From Tropicimonas sediminicola (GTDB lineage Bacteria > Pseudomonadota > Alphaproteobacteria > Rhodobacterales > Rhodobacteraceae), in NCBI RefSeq assembly GCF_900188335.1, contig NZ_FZOY01000001.1:496001-560000 (forward strand): a stretch of 64,000 nt of DNA, read 5' to 3'. Position numbers and translations under genes: made by a program. Under the pieces are notes generated by a model, which worked only from the letters and a program-made list of their open reading frames with translations, made no database searches and was not told the origin of the DNA. Positions 51,486 to 60,004 of this stretch are shown here, piece after piece (position 1 is the first letter of the stretch; each line of letters starts with the position of its first letter).

Positions 51486-51983
51486 ATGAACCTACTGATC
51501 CAGAGCGCCGCGACCCTGCACGAGGTGACACGCCGTGTCTGCCAGCTGCTGCTCGGCATGATCTTCATCGGCCAGCTCGCCGTGGTGATCCTGCGCTATG
51601 TCTTCGGCATCGGGTTCATCGAGCTCCAGGACGCTGTCGCCTACAGTTTCGCCACGCTCGTCGTACTCGGCCTTCCGGTGGCGCAGGCGCTCGACTCCCA
51701 CGTCCGGGTCGACGTGTTCCGGTCCGGGCAGTCGCCCCGCGGTCAACTCTGGTTCGACCGGTTCGGCATCGTGGTCTTCCTGATCCCCGTCTTTGCGCTC
51801 ACCATCTGGTGGGTCTGGCCCGACGTGGCCTACAGCTGGTCGATCCGCGAGGCCTCGGCCGAGACGGGCGGGCTGCCGGGGCTCTACCTCGTCAAGTCGA
51901 TGCTGCCGCTGGCCTGCGCACTGATGATCCTTCAGGGCCTGGCGGAGCTGGCCCGGTCCCTCGGGAGCCACGCCCATGATTGA
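51486..51983 (+). CDS. TRAP transporter small permease (DctQ type)
   Basis: A 165-residue four-helix membrane protein. FIGQLAVVILRYVFGIGFIELQDAVAYSFATLVVLGLPVAQALDSHVRVDVF is the DctQ pattern. It works with the large permease and binding protein. The large permease start overlaps its end by eight bases. About 185 bases separate it from the dehydratase; that gap holds GC-rich stems. Confidence 0.9.
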   Translation: MNLLIQSAATLHEVTRRVCQLLLGMIFIGQLAVVILRYVFGIGFIELQDAVAYSFATLVVLGLPVAQALDSHVRVDVFRSGQSPRGQLWFDRFGIVVFLIPVFALTIWWVWPDVAYSWSIREASAETGGLPGLYLVKSMLPLACALMILQGLAELARSLGSHAHD

Positions 51984-53595
51984 ACATTTCTGGCTGATCA
52001 TGCTCGGCCTCAGCCTGCTGGCCGGCATTCTCTCCGGGATTCCGGTGATGCTGGTGCTCGCCGGCGTTCCGGTGGTGCTGGCCTACATCGCCTCCGGCTT
52101 CGGCGCCTTCGATCTGAGCTTTCTCCGGGCCTATCCGCAGCGTGCCTATGGCGTGATGACCAATTCGCTGCTCGTCGCGGTGCCGCTCTTTGTCCTCATG
52201 GGCGTGATGCTGGAACGTTCGCGGGTGGCCGAGCGGATGCTGGTGCAGGTCGGGCGCGTTCTGGGCGGCACGCCCCGGGCGCTGGCGCTGGCCGTGCTGC
52301 TGATCTCGACGCTGATCGCGGCCTCCACGGGCATCATCGGCGCGACCATCGTGATGCTGACACTTATCAGCCTCCCCGCGATGCGCCGCGTCGGCGTGCC
52401 TGACGCAACGGCGAGCGGGCTGATCTGTGCCTCGGGCACGCTGGGCCAGATCATTCCGCCCTCCATCGTGCTGATCTTGCTCGGAGATCAGGTGTCCAAC
52501 GCCTATCTCGACGCGCAGCAACGCGCGGGCAACTTCGCGCCCGACGCGGTGACGGTGGGCGATCTTTTCGCGGGTGCGCTGGTGCCCGGCCTGCTGCTGG
52601 TGCTGCTTTACGGCATCTATGTCTCATTCCGGCTCTCCGGCATCAAGAGCGCCCCGGTGGTCGAGACCGAGCCAGACGTCTCGGCCTGGGAAGTGGTGCG
52701 CGAGGTGCTGCCGCCGGTGCTGCTGATCCTCGCGGTGCTTGGCTCGATCCTCGCCGGCGTGGCGACGCCCACCGAAGCCGCGGCCATCGGCGTTGCGGGC
52801 ACGCTCCTGATCACGGCCGCGCGCGTGAGCGCCACCGGCGGGCCGGACGTCAATCCCGACGCGCCGCCACAACTTGAACCGTCCACGCCCCCGGCGCCGC
52901 GCTGGCTGCGCCACGTCATGTCCGCCACCGCGGCGGTGGGCTTCGCGCTGGTGGCCCTGCGGCTGACCGGGGTGGGGCGGGTCGATCTGTCGGCGGCCCA
53001 GGTGAGCCTCGGCGCCGGCTCGCTCCTTGCGCTGCTGCTCACCGTGCTGCTGGTGGCCGGACTGCTGTTGGCGGTGGTGATCCTGGTGCGTGCGGGCGTC
53101 TTCGGCGCGGCGCTGTCCCAAGCGGTGACGACCTCGGCCATGATCTTCGGCATCATTCTCGCAGCCTCCATGCTCTCGCTCGTGTTCCGGGGCTTCGAGG
53201 GCGACGAATGGGTGCACGACCTTCTGACCGGCCTGCCGGGCGATCACACCAGCATGCTGATATTCACCCTGCTGGTGATCTTCGCCATGGGGTTCGTGCT
53301 GGAGTTCGTCGAGATCGTCTTCATCGTGGTGCCGCTGGTCGGGCCGATCCTGCTGCAGGACGTCGACCCGGTCTGGTTCGCGGTGCTGGTGGCGCTCAAC
53401 CTCCAGACCTCCTTCCTGACGCCGCCCTTCGGCTTCGCGCTGTTCTATTATCGCTCCGCCGCGCCGGCCGATATCGCGACCTCGACCATATACAAGGCGA
53501 TCGTCCCCTTCGTCCTGATCCAGATTCTCACGCTCGGCATCGTTTTCCTGTGGCCGACGCTTGCGACCTGGCTGCCGAATGTGCTGTTTGGCTGA
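51976..53595 (+). CDS. TRAP transporter large permease (DctM type)
   Basis: A 539-residue multi-pass protein, longer than the usual ~430 because of an inserted Pro-rich loop near residues 290-320 and extra helices. SGIPVMLVLAGVPVVLAYIAS, GATIVMLTLISLPAMRRVGV and GTLGQIIPPSIVLILLGD are family hallmarks. It carries the substrate using a sodium or proton gradient. Overlaps dctQ by eight bases. Confidence 0.92.
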   Translation: MIEHFWLIMLGLSLLAGILSGIPVMLVLAGVPVVLAYIASGFGAFDLSFLRAYPQRAYGVMTNSLLVAVPLFVLMGVMLERSRVAERMLVQVGRVLGGTPRALALAVLLISTLIAASTGIIGATIVMLTLISLPAMRRVGVPDATASGLICASGTLGQIIPPSIVLILLGDQVSNAYLDAQQRAGNFAPDAVTVGDLFAGALVPGLLLVLLYGIYVSFRLSGIKSAPVVETEPDVSAWEVVREVLPPVLLILAVLGSILAGVATPTEAAAIGVAGTLLITAARVSATGGPDVNPDAPPQLEPSTPPAPRWLRHVMSATAAVGFALVALRLTGVGRVDLSAAQVSLGAGSLLALLLTVLLVAGLLLAVVILVRAGVFGAALSQAVTTSAMIFGIILAASMLSLVFRGFEGDEWVHDLLTGLPGDHTSMLIFTLLVIFAMGFVLEFVEIVFIVVPLVGPILLQDVDPVWFAVLVALNLQTSFLTPPFGFALFYYRSAAPADIATSTIYKAIVPFVLIQILTLGIVFLWPTLATWLPNVLFG

Positions 53596-53646
53596 CAAGC
53601 ACATCCGGGGCGCGCGCTTCCGACACACTTAGCTGGAGACCTAACC

Positions 53647-54708
53647 ATGAAACGTCGTGCATTCCTCAAGGCCGGGGCTGCCGCTCCTGCCGCCGCGCTT
53701 GCGGCACCCGCGATCGCACAGGGCATCATCGAATGGAAATGCCCGACCTCCTTTCCGGCGCAGGCGCCCGGTGTCGGCACCAACGGCGTTACCTTCGTTG
53801 AGCGGGTGAACGCCATGGCCGAGGGCCGGCTGCAGCTCAAGCTCTACTCGGGCGGCGAGCTGGTCCCGCCCTTCGCGGTCGAGGATGCGGTGCAGCAGGG
53901 CACAGCCGAGATCGGCCACACCACGCCCTACTACAGCGCCGGCAAGAACTCCGCGCTTCACATCTTCACCAACATCCCCTTCGGCTTCACCGCCGCTGAG
54001 CTCTCCGGCTGGCTGCGCTACGGGGGCGGGCAGGAACTCTACGACGAGATCTACGCCCAGCGGAACCTGGTCCCGATCTACTCGGGCAACTCCACGGTTC
54101 AGGCCGCGGGCTGGTTCAAAAACGAGATCACCAGCGTCGCCGACCTCTCCGGACTGAACATGCGGATCGCCGGCCTCGGCGGCGAGGCCATGCGCAAGCT
54201 CGGCGTGAACGCGGTGCTGATGCCGCCGACCGAGATCTTCCCGGCCTTCCAGTCCGGCGCCATCGACGCCGCCGAATGGGTCGGCCCGATGCTCGACCAG
54301 GCATTCGGCCTCAACAAGGTTGCGCCCTATTGCTACGCGCCGGCCTTCCACGAGCCGGGCGCAGGCCTCCACGTGGTGGTCAACAAGGACGCCTGGGACA
54401 GCCTGACACCGGATCTGCAGGCGATCCTGCGCAACGCCGCCGGCGCCGCGGAATCCGAGACCGTCAGCCAGTTCGAGTATTTCAACGCCATGGCGTTCAA
54501 GTCGCTTCAGGAATCCGGGGTGGAGTTCAAGACCTTCCCCGACGACGTGATGGAGGCCCTGAAGGGCGCCGTCGCCGAGGTCATGGTCGAGCAATCGGAG
54601 GCCAACCCGGACTTCGCGCGCTGCATGGAAAGCGTCAACGCCTACCTCGAGCCGGCACGCGCCTACGCGGCGGCCTTTACCGCGCCGATGCTGACGCAGC
54701 GCGTCTGA
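53647..54708 (+). CDS. TRAP transporter substrate-binding protein (DctP type)
   Basis: A 353-residue periplasmic binding protein. The N-terminus has a Tat signal (MKRRAFLKAGAAAPAAAL, twin Arg). The mature domain carries the DctP Arg region in LSGLNMRIAGLGGEAMRKLG and GAIDAAEWVGP. That AAEWVGP segment is similar to TakP-type binding proteins for 2-oxo or carboxylic acids. With the dehydratase and LacI repressor, an aldonic acid is the likely ligand. Confidence 0.92.
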   Translation: MKRRAFLKAGAAAPAAALAAPAIAQGIIEWKCPTSFPAQAPGVGTNGVTFVERVNAMAEGRLQLKLYSGGELVPPFAVEDAVQQGTAEIGHTTPYYSAGKNSALHIFTNIPFGFTAAELSGWLRYGGGQELYDEIYAQRNLVPIYSGNSTVQAAGWFKNEITSVADLSGLNMRIAGLGGEAMRKLGVNAVLMPPTEIFPAFQSGAIDAAEWVGPMLDQAFGLNKVAPYCYAPAFHEPGAGLHVVVNKDAWDSLTPDLQAILRNAAGAAESETVSQFEYFNAMAFKSLQESGVEFKTFPDDVMEALKGAVAEVMVEQSEANPDFARCMESVNAYLEPARAYAAAFTAPMLTQRV

Positions 54709-54739
54709 TCGCGGTGGCGCGACGCGCCTGGTAAACGGG

Positions 54740-54760
54740 CGGGCCGGGCTGTCCGGCCCG
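54740..54760 (+). other. GC-rich hairpin after the TRAP genes
   Basis: CGGGCCGG (54740-54747) pairs with CCGGCCCG (54753-54760) across a 5-base loop. No T-run follows, so this may end transcription inefficiently or protect the 3' end. Confidence 0.4.
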
Positions 54761-54833
54761 GCCGTGCGCCCTATCTGGGAGTGGAGGCCGCGGGCGCGTG
54801 ACGCCCCGGCCCGACCCAGACCCGGAGCGCCCG

Positions 54834-56174
54834 ATGCAATCTCGCCGTCCATTTCTGCCCAACCCGGTACCCGCCGGCCGCGCCGCGCGCCTGCATCGGC
54901 TGGGCATGATGGCCACGGGGATCGCCGGGAACATGGCGGCGGCCGGTGCCCGCAGCGTGACCCGGGGCGAGCGGCCGGACCTGCGGCAACTCCTGCTCAC
55001 CCCGGCCAACGCAACGCGCATCGCCGATGACCTCGCCCGGATGCGGGGCGCGGCGATGAAGGTCGGCCAGCTGCTCTCGATGGAAGCCGGGGACGTGCTT
55101 TCGCCGGAGCTGGCCACGATCCTCTCCCGGCTGCGCGCCGCCGCGGACCCGATGCCGCCGCAGCAGCTCAAGACGGTTCTCCGGGACGCGTGGGGCAGCG
55201 ACTGGCGGCGCAGTTTCCGGCAGTTCGACACTCGGCCCATCGCGGCCGCCTCCATCGGCCAGGTGCATCGCGCAAAGCTGCGCGACGGCACCCAGCTGGC
55301 GATCAAGGTCCAGTATCCCGGCGTCGCGCGCAGCATCGACAGCGACATCGACAATCTCGGCACGCTGATCCGGGTTTCGGGCCTGCTGCCGGCCGGCTTC
55401 GAGATCGCGCCCTACCTGGCAGAGGCGAAACGGCAACTGCACCTGGAGGCGGACTACCGGTTCGAGGCGGAGCAGCTCACCGCCTATGCACGCCTCCTTG
55501 GCGAGACCACGCGGTTCGAGATCCCGACCGTAGCCAAGCAATGGTCGACCGGCTCGGTGCTGGCGATGAGCTACCACCCGAGCCGCAGCATCGACTGGCT
55601 GGCCGAGGCGTCGCAGGGGGATCGCGACCGGGTGGCGCGGGACCTGATCGCCCTGCTGCTCGACGAGATCTTCCGCTTCGGCGTGATCCAGAGCGACCCG
55701 AATTTCGCCAACTACCGCTACAATCCCGAGAGCGGGCGGGTCGTGCTGCTCGACTTCGGCGCCACCCGCCGGCTCGCACCGGAGATCGTCGACCGGTGCC
55801 GGGAAATCCTTGTCGCGGTGCTGGCGGGTGACACCGACGGGATCGAAACCGCCTTTGTCGCGCTCGGGGCGCTTCCCGACGAGATGCCGCGGCAGCACCG
55901 GGCGCGCATCCTGGCCATGATCCGTATGGTCTTTGACGAATTGCGCCGCGACGAGCTGGATTTCGGCGACAGCGACCTGCTCACCCGCCTCCGGGCCGAG
56001 GGACAGGCGTTGGCCGAGGACCGCGTGTCGCCACCGGAGGTTCCGATGGATCTGCTCTACCTGCAGCGCAAGATCGGTGGCATCTTCCTGCTCGCGACAC
56101 GGCTGCGCGCGCGGGTGGCGGTGGGACCGCTCCTTGATCCGTTCGCCAAGGCGCGCGACGCCGGGCCCGAGTGA
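54834..56174 (+). CDS. ABC1/AarF/UbiB family kinase-like protein
   Basis: A 446-residue atypical protein kinase-like protein. AAMKVGQLLSMEAGDVLSPEL is the KxGQ motif; AIKVQYPG the VAIK-like Lys; QSDPNFANY the catalytic loop; LLDFGATRRL the DFG-like motif. Family members support ubiquinone biosynthesis. ATG 54834 has GGAG upstream; a GTG at 54798 is also possible and would add 12 residues. Function by homology only. Confidence 0.85.
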   Translation: MQSRRPFLPNPVPAGRAARLHRLGMMATGIAGNMAAAGARSVTRGERPDLRQLLLTPANATRIADDLARMRGAAMKVGQLLSMEAGDVLSPELATILSRLRAAADPMPPQQLKTVLRDAWGSDWRRSFRQFDTRPIAAASIGQVHRAKLRDGTQLAIKVQYPGVARSIDSDIDNLGTLIRVSGLLPAGFEIAPYLAEAKRQLHLEADYRFEAEQLTAYARLLGETTRFEIPTVAKQWSTGSVLAMSYHPSRSIDWLAEASQGDRDRVARDLIALLLDEIFRFGVIQSDPNFANYRYNPESGRVVLLDFGATRRLAPEIVDRCREILVAVLAGDTDGIETAFVALGALPDEMPRQHRARILAMIRMVFDELRRDELDFGDSDLLTRLRAEGQALAEDRVSPPEVPMDLLYLQRKIGGIFLLATRLRARVAVGPLLDPFAKARDAGPE

Positions 56175-56225
56175 TCCGGTGCCGCCTTGCGCACGTAAAC
56201 ATGTGCAGACACGCAGGAGAAACAC

Positions 56226-56747
56226 ATGGGACGGATCCTTCTCTTGGCCTTTTTCATTTCCCTCGGAAAAATCGCCTCCGCCGGGACGGTGGGCGGCACC
56301 TTTTCATCCATCGATGGCGGGCAGATTTCGCTCGAGCAGTGGCGCGGCCAGCCGGTGCTTGTGGTCAATACGGCCTCGCGCTGCGGCTTCACCGGCCAAT
56401 ATGACGGGTTGCAGGCCCTGTATGACCGATACCGCGAGCGCGGTCTGGTGGTGCTGGCCGTGCCGTCCAACGATTTCCGCCAGGAGCTGGCGACCTCCGA
56501 GGAGGTGAAGGATTTCTGCGAGATGACCTTTGGCCTCGACATCCCGATGTCCGAGATCACCCACGTTCGCGGCCCCGACGCGCATCCCTTCTACCAGTCG
56601 GTCCGTGCGGAGACGGGATTTGTCCCGAAGTGGAATTTCAACAAGATCCTGGTCGGTCCGGACGGGTCGGTGGTGGAGACCTGGGGCTCCGTGACAAAGC
56701 CCGAATCGCGCAAGATCACCCGTCAGATCGAGTCGCTGCTGAACTGA
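56226..56747 (+). CDS. Exported glutathione-peroxidase-like protein
   Basis: A 173-residue protein with a Sec signal (1-19, ISLGKIASA). The peroxidatic Cys53 lies in NTASRCGFTGQY; Trp136/Asn137 in PKWNFNK are present. The usual Gln of CNQFG is Asp83 in PSNDFRQE, and the resolving cysteine region is different. It probably reduces peroxides in the periplasm with thioredoxin-like partners. Upstream is UbiB-like; an SDR follows after 30 bases. Confidence 0.85.
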   Translation: MGRILLLAFFISLGKIASAGTVGGTFSSIDGGQISLEQWRGQPVLVVNTASRCGFTGQYDGLQALYDRYRERGLVVLAVPSNDFRQELATSEEVKDFCEMTFGLDIPMSEITHVRGPDAHPFYQSVRAETGFVPKWNFNKILVGPDGSVVETWGSVTKPESRKITRQIESLLN

Positions 56748-56777
56748 TCGGGCAGCGGTCGAAAGCGGAGGTGTAAG

Positions 56778-57440
56778 GTGGAACGCGCACTGATCATCGG
56801 GGCATCGGGCGGCATCGGCGCCGCCCTGGCGTCCGCCCTCGTGACGCGCGGTGTCTCGGTGACGGGCCTGTCGCGCAGGGAGCATGGGCTCGACGTGACG
56901 GATCAGGCCTCGGTGGATGCGGTGCTGGCGCGGCAGGAGGGACCCTTCGACCTGGTCTTCGTCGCCTCCGGGATCCTCGCGCCGGACAATGGGCAACCGG
57001 AGAAGGCGCTGGACCAGATCGACGCGGGGGCAATGAGAGAGGTCATGGCCGTGAATGCCATCGGCCCGGCCCTTGTACTACGTCACGCGCCGCGCCTGCT
57101 GCCGCGGGATGGGCGATGCGTCGTCGCGGTGCTGACCGCGCGGGTCGGCTCCATCGGGGACAATGGCATGGGGGGCTGGTACGCCTATCGTGCCTCGAAG
57201 GCGGCGGCGAACCAGATCGTGCACACGGCCGCGATCGAGATCGGCCGCAAGCGCAAGGAGGCCGTGGTGGTCGCCCTTCACCCGGGTACTGTCGCCACGC
57301 CCTTCACCCAGGCCTATCCCGGGCATCGCAAGGTCGCGCCCGAGGCCGCGGCAGAGAACCTGCTTCGGGTCATCGACGGCCTGACGCCCGCCGACACCGG
57401 CGGCTTCTACGACTGGGCCGGGGAGGTCGTTCCCTGGTGA
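56778..57440 (+). CDS. SDR family oxidoreductase
   Basis: A 220-residue short-chain dehydrogenase. NAD(P) motif GASGGIG at 8-14; catalytic Tyr137-x3-Lys141 in YAYRASK; AVLTARVGSIG supplies the Ser region. Similar to C-factor/CsgA-like SDRs. GTG start at 56778 with GGAGG nearby. Substrate unknown. It converges on DUF533. Confidence 0.87.
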   Translation: MERALIIGASGGIGAALASALVTRGVSVTGLSRREHGLDVTDQASVDAVLARQEGPFDLVFVASGILAPDNGQPEKALDQIDAGAMREVMAVNAIGPALVLRHAPRLLPRDGRCVVAVLTARVGSIGDNGMGGWYAYRASKAAANQIVHTAAIEIGRKRKEAVVVALHPGTVATPFTQAYPGHRKVAPEAAAENLLRVIDGLTPADTGGFYDWAGEVVPW

Positions 57441-57489
57441 GCGGCGGGAAGGCCCGGGCAGGGAAATGCCCGGTGCCGATTGCCCTGTT

Positions 57490-58374
57490 CTACCGGTAGA
57501 GTTGCGGCTGGCCGAGCTTGTCGTGGATCGCATTGGCGACCTGCCCGCTCAGCCCCATCCCTTGCGCCAGCTCATGCAGGAACCGCGCCTCGCTGTTGTG
57601 GTCGAGGTCGATCGCCATCGCCGCCAGCATGTAGACCTGTTGCTCGGCGCCCCGCGGGACGGACCGGGCGAGCGCGGTCGCATCGACCGGACGCTGCAGC
57701 TCGGCCTGCACGAAATCGGCCTCCTCCTGGCTGACCTGTCCGAGCCGTTCCAACAGCCGCTGCTTTTCCGTCTCGTCGAGCGTGCCGTCGGACTTGGCCG
57801 CCTGGATCATTGCCCGGAGCATGACCGCGGCGAGGTCCTCTTCCTCCGCCGTCGGGGGCTCGTCGGGCTCGCCGAAGTTCTGAAGCGACTGGTTCAGCTT
57901 GTCGCCGAAGCCGCCGCCGGCGCTTCCGCCGCCGGGCCGGGACAGCTCGCTCAACTCGTTCAGCGCCCCGCCAAGGCCGCCACGCCCGGCGGCCGCGCCC
58001 GCGCCGCCGCCAAGGATCGCGCCCATCATGTCCTGAAGGCTCCCGCCGGAGGCGCCGCCACGCGAGGCCCCGCCGCCGAGGACCTGGCCCAGCATGTCCT
58101 GGATACTCCCGCCGGGTGCGGCGCCCCGGCTGCCGGTCCCGCCGCCCAGAACCTGCCCGAGCATATCCTGCAGCCCGCCGGCCGAGGCGCCGCCCGGTGC
58201 GCTGCCGCCACCGAGGATCTGGCCGAGCATGTCCTCGATCCCGCCCCCAGCGGAGGCCCGTCCGGCACCGGACGGCTGCGCCGTCCTGCCGGCGCCGCCC
58301 GAGACCATGCCCTTGACGCCCTTCGCGATGACGACGCCGGCGGCGACCTTTGCCAATGTGCTGACCAGACTCAT
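57490..58374 (-). CDS. DUF533/TerB-fold protein with four Gly-rich repeats
   Basis: A 294-residue protein. Residues 1-22 are a hydrophobic membrane-associating helix. Four tandem repeats of (I/L)(E/Q)DM(L/M)G(Q/A)(I/V)LGGG start at about 46, 68, 91 and 113, each separated by Gly/Ser/Ala-rich spacers. The C-terminus (AVMLRAMIQAAKSDGTLDETEKQRLL) is TerB-like. It is a paralogue of 38865-39581. The start ATG 58372-58374 has GGGAGAGAAG upstream. Confidence 0.82.
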   Translation of the reverse strand: MSLVSTLAKVAAGVVIAKGVKGMVSGGAGRTAQPSGAGRASAGGGIEDMLGQILGGGSAPGGASAGGLQDMLGQVLGGGTGSRGAAPGGSIQDMLGQVLGGGASRGGASGGSLQDMMGAILGGGAGAAAGRGGLGGALNELSELSRPGGGSAGGGFGDKLNQSLQNFGEPDEPPTAEEEDLAAVMLRAMIQAAKSDGTLDETEKQRLLERLGQVSQEEADFVQAELQRPVDATALARSVPRGAEQQVYMLAAMAIDLDHNSEARFLHELAQGMGLSGQVANAIHDKLGQPQLYR

Positions 58375-58735
58375 GTTCTTCTCTCCCTGAAAATGCGTCG
58401 TGAACCGGGCCACGGCCCGCTGCCTTGATGGTCCGGGCGCGCGGTCCGGCTCCCGGAATTGCGTTTCAAATTGCCCGGACCGGTCGGTCCGAAGGCGGAG
58501 TGTTCAATGGTGCCCCGATGCGGGCCCGGCCTGCGCCGGCCGGATCCGTGCTCAAATCCCTTGCAACTATTGCCCAGCCCGCCACGCGGCGCAATCGGCG
58601 GTATTACCTGTGGCGTCCCGACCCTCACGGCCTCGGTTGACGTGGCGAGACACGGTGCGATAACGCCGACAAAGGCCCATCACACTCAGCCCGGCGTATG
58701 CCGGAAAAGGTTGGGCGCATCTGACGGGAGCTTGC
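58375..58735. other. Divergent non-coding region
   Basis: About 360 bases between the divergent DUF533 and aminotransferase genes. A promoter for the aminotransferase is at 58637-58664. No RNA or repeat is recognised. Confidence 0.4.
58637..58664 (+). promoter_or_regulatory. Probable promoter of the class V aminotransferase
   Basis: TTGACG at 58637-58642 and GATAAC at 58659-58664 with a 16-base spacer. It is about 70 bases before the aminotransferase start. Confidence 0.55.
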
Positions 58736-59995
58736 ATGTTCGATACCATCCCCGGTCTTCTGGACCAGATCCGCAGCCGTTTCGCCCATGTCGACAGCGA
58801 CCCCTTCCAGGGCGAGCGGGTGTTCTTCGAGAATGCCGGCGGCGCACTGACGCTGAAGTCGGTGGTGCAGACCTCGGCGGATTATGCCGCGATCCCCGAC
58901 AACCAGGGACGTGAGAACGTCGCGTCGCACGCGCTGGTTGCCGCCATCGCCCGGTCGCGTGCGGACATGCAGAGCTTCTTCAACCCCGAAGGCGGCCAGT
59001 TCTTCGTCGGCGAGAGCGGGACCGAGCTGCTGTTCCGCCTGATCCGCACGGCTTGCCTCGGCACCCCGGAGGGCGGGCGCGTCCTCGGCTCGACGCTGGA
59101 GCACCCGGCCTCCCGCAGCGCCTGCGCCCGCTATGCGCCGGTCGGCGGCAAGGCGCATGTGCTGGTGGAGCATGACGTGGCGCGGGGGAGCGTGGATCTG
59201 GCCGCCTACCGGCCGGAGATCACGCCCGACACGCGGGTTGCGACCATCCTGCACACCTCGCCCGTGACCGGCATGGGCGTCGACGTCGCCGAGATCGCGG
59301 CCGGCATCCGGGCGGTGGCGCCCGAGTGCTTCATCATCGTCGACGGTATCCAGCACGCCGCGCACGGGCGGCTCGATCTCGCCGCCTATGGCGTCGACGG
59401 CTACGTGATCTCGCCCTACAAGGCGTTCTCGCGACACGGCTATGGCGTCGCCTGGGTGTCGGACCGGCTTGCAGGGCTGCCGCGCGACGCGCTGCTCGAT
59501 GCGCCGGGCACGTCCTGGGAGATGGGCACGCGTGACACCGGCGCTTATGCGACCTTCTCGGATGTCGTCGCCTATCTGGACTGGCTGGGCAGCCATTTCA
59601 CCGAGAGCGACGCCCCCCGTGAACGGATCGTCGCCGCTGGCGAAGCGATCCACGCTCATGAAAAACAGCTCACCGACGCCATGTTGCACGGTACCGGCAA
59701 CCTGCCCGGGCTGGCGCAGATCCCGGGTGTGACCATTGTCGGCGGCGTCGAGAACCCGCTGCGTGAGGGGCTCGTCTCCTTTGCCGTCGACGGGCTGAAG
59801 GCGCCGGAGATCGTCGAGGCGCTGAACCAGGCCGGTGTCCGGACCCACACCCGCAAGGCCGACCACTACTCGGCCAACATTCTCGCGCCGATGGGGTTGG
59901 AGGCCTGCGTGCGGGTCTCGGTCTGCCATTACAACTCGCTGGAGGAGGTCGAGCACCTGCTCGAGGCGATGCGCGACATCACCCGCAGGGGCTGA
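58736..59995 (+). CDS. Class V aminotransferase / cysteine desulfurase-like
   Basis: A 419-residue PLP enzyme. The Schiff-base Lys229 lies in ISPYKAFSRHGYG; Asp203 and Gln206-His207 in VDGIQHAAHG bind PLP. Overall it belongs to the cysteine desulfurase/kynureninase class. Sulfur-transfer catalytic cysteine is not evident, so an aminotransferase or lyase role is equally likely. Own promoter upstream. Confidence 0.85.
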   Translation: MFDTIPGLLDQIRSRFAHVDSDPFQGERVFFENAGGALTLKSVVQTSADYAAIPDNQGRENVASHALVAAIARSRADMQSFFNPEGGQFFVGESGTELLFRLIRTACLGTPEGGRVLGSTLEHPASRSACARYAPVGGKAHVLVEHDVARGSVDLAAYRPEITPDTRVATILHTSPVTGMGVDVAEIAAGIRAVAPECFIIVDGIQHAAHGRLDLAAYGVDGYVISPYKAFSRHGYGVAWVSDRLAGLPRDALLDAPGTSWEMGTRDTGAYATFSDVVAYLDWLGSHFTESDAPRERIVAAGEAIHAHEKQLTDAMLHGTGNLPGLAQIPGVTIVGGVENPLREGLVSFAVDGLKAPEIVEALNQAGVRTHTRKADHYSANILAPMGLEACVRVSVCHYNSLEEVEHLLEAMRDITRRG

Positions 59996-60004
59996 CGGCC
60001 GTTT

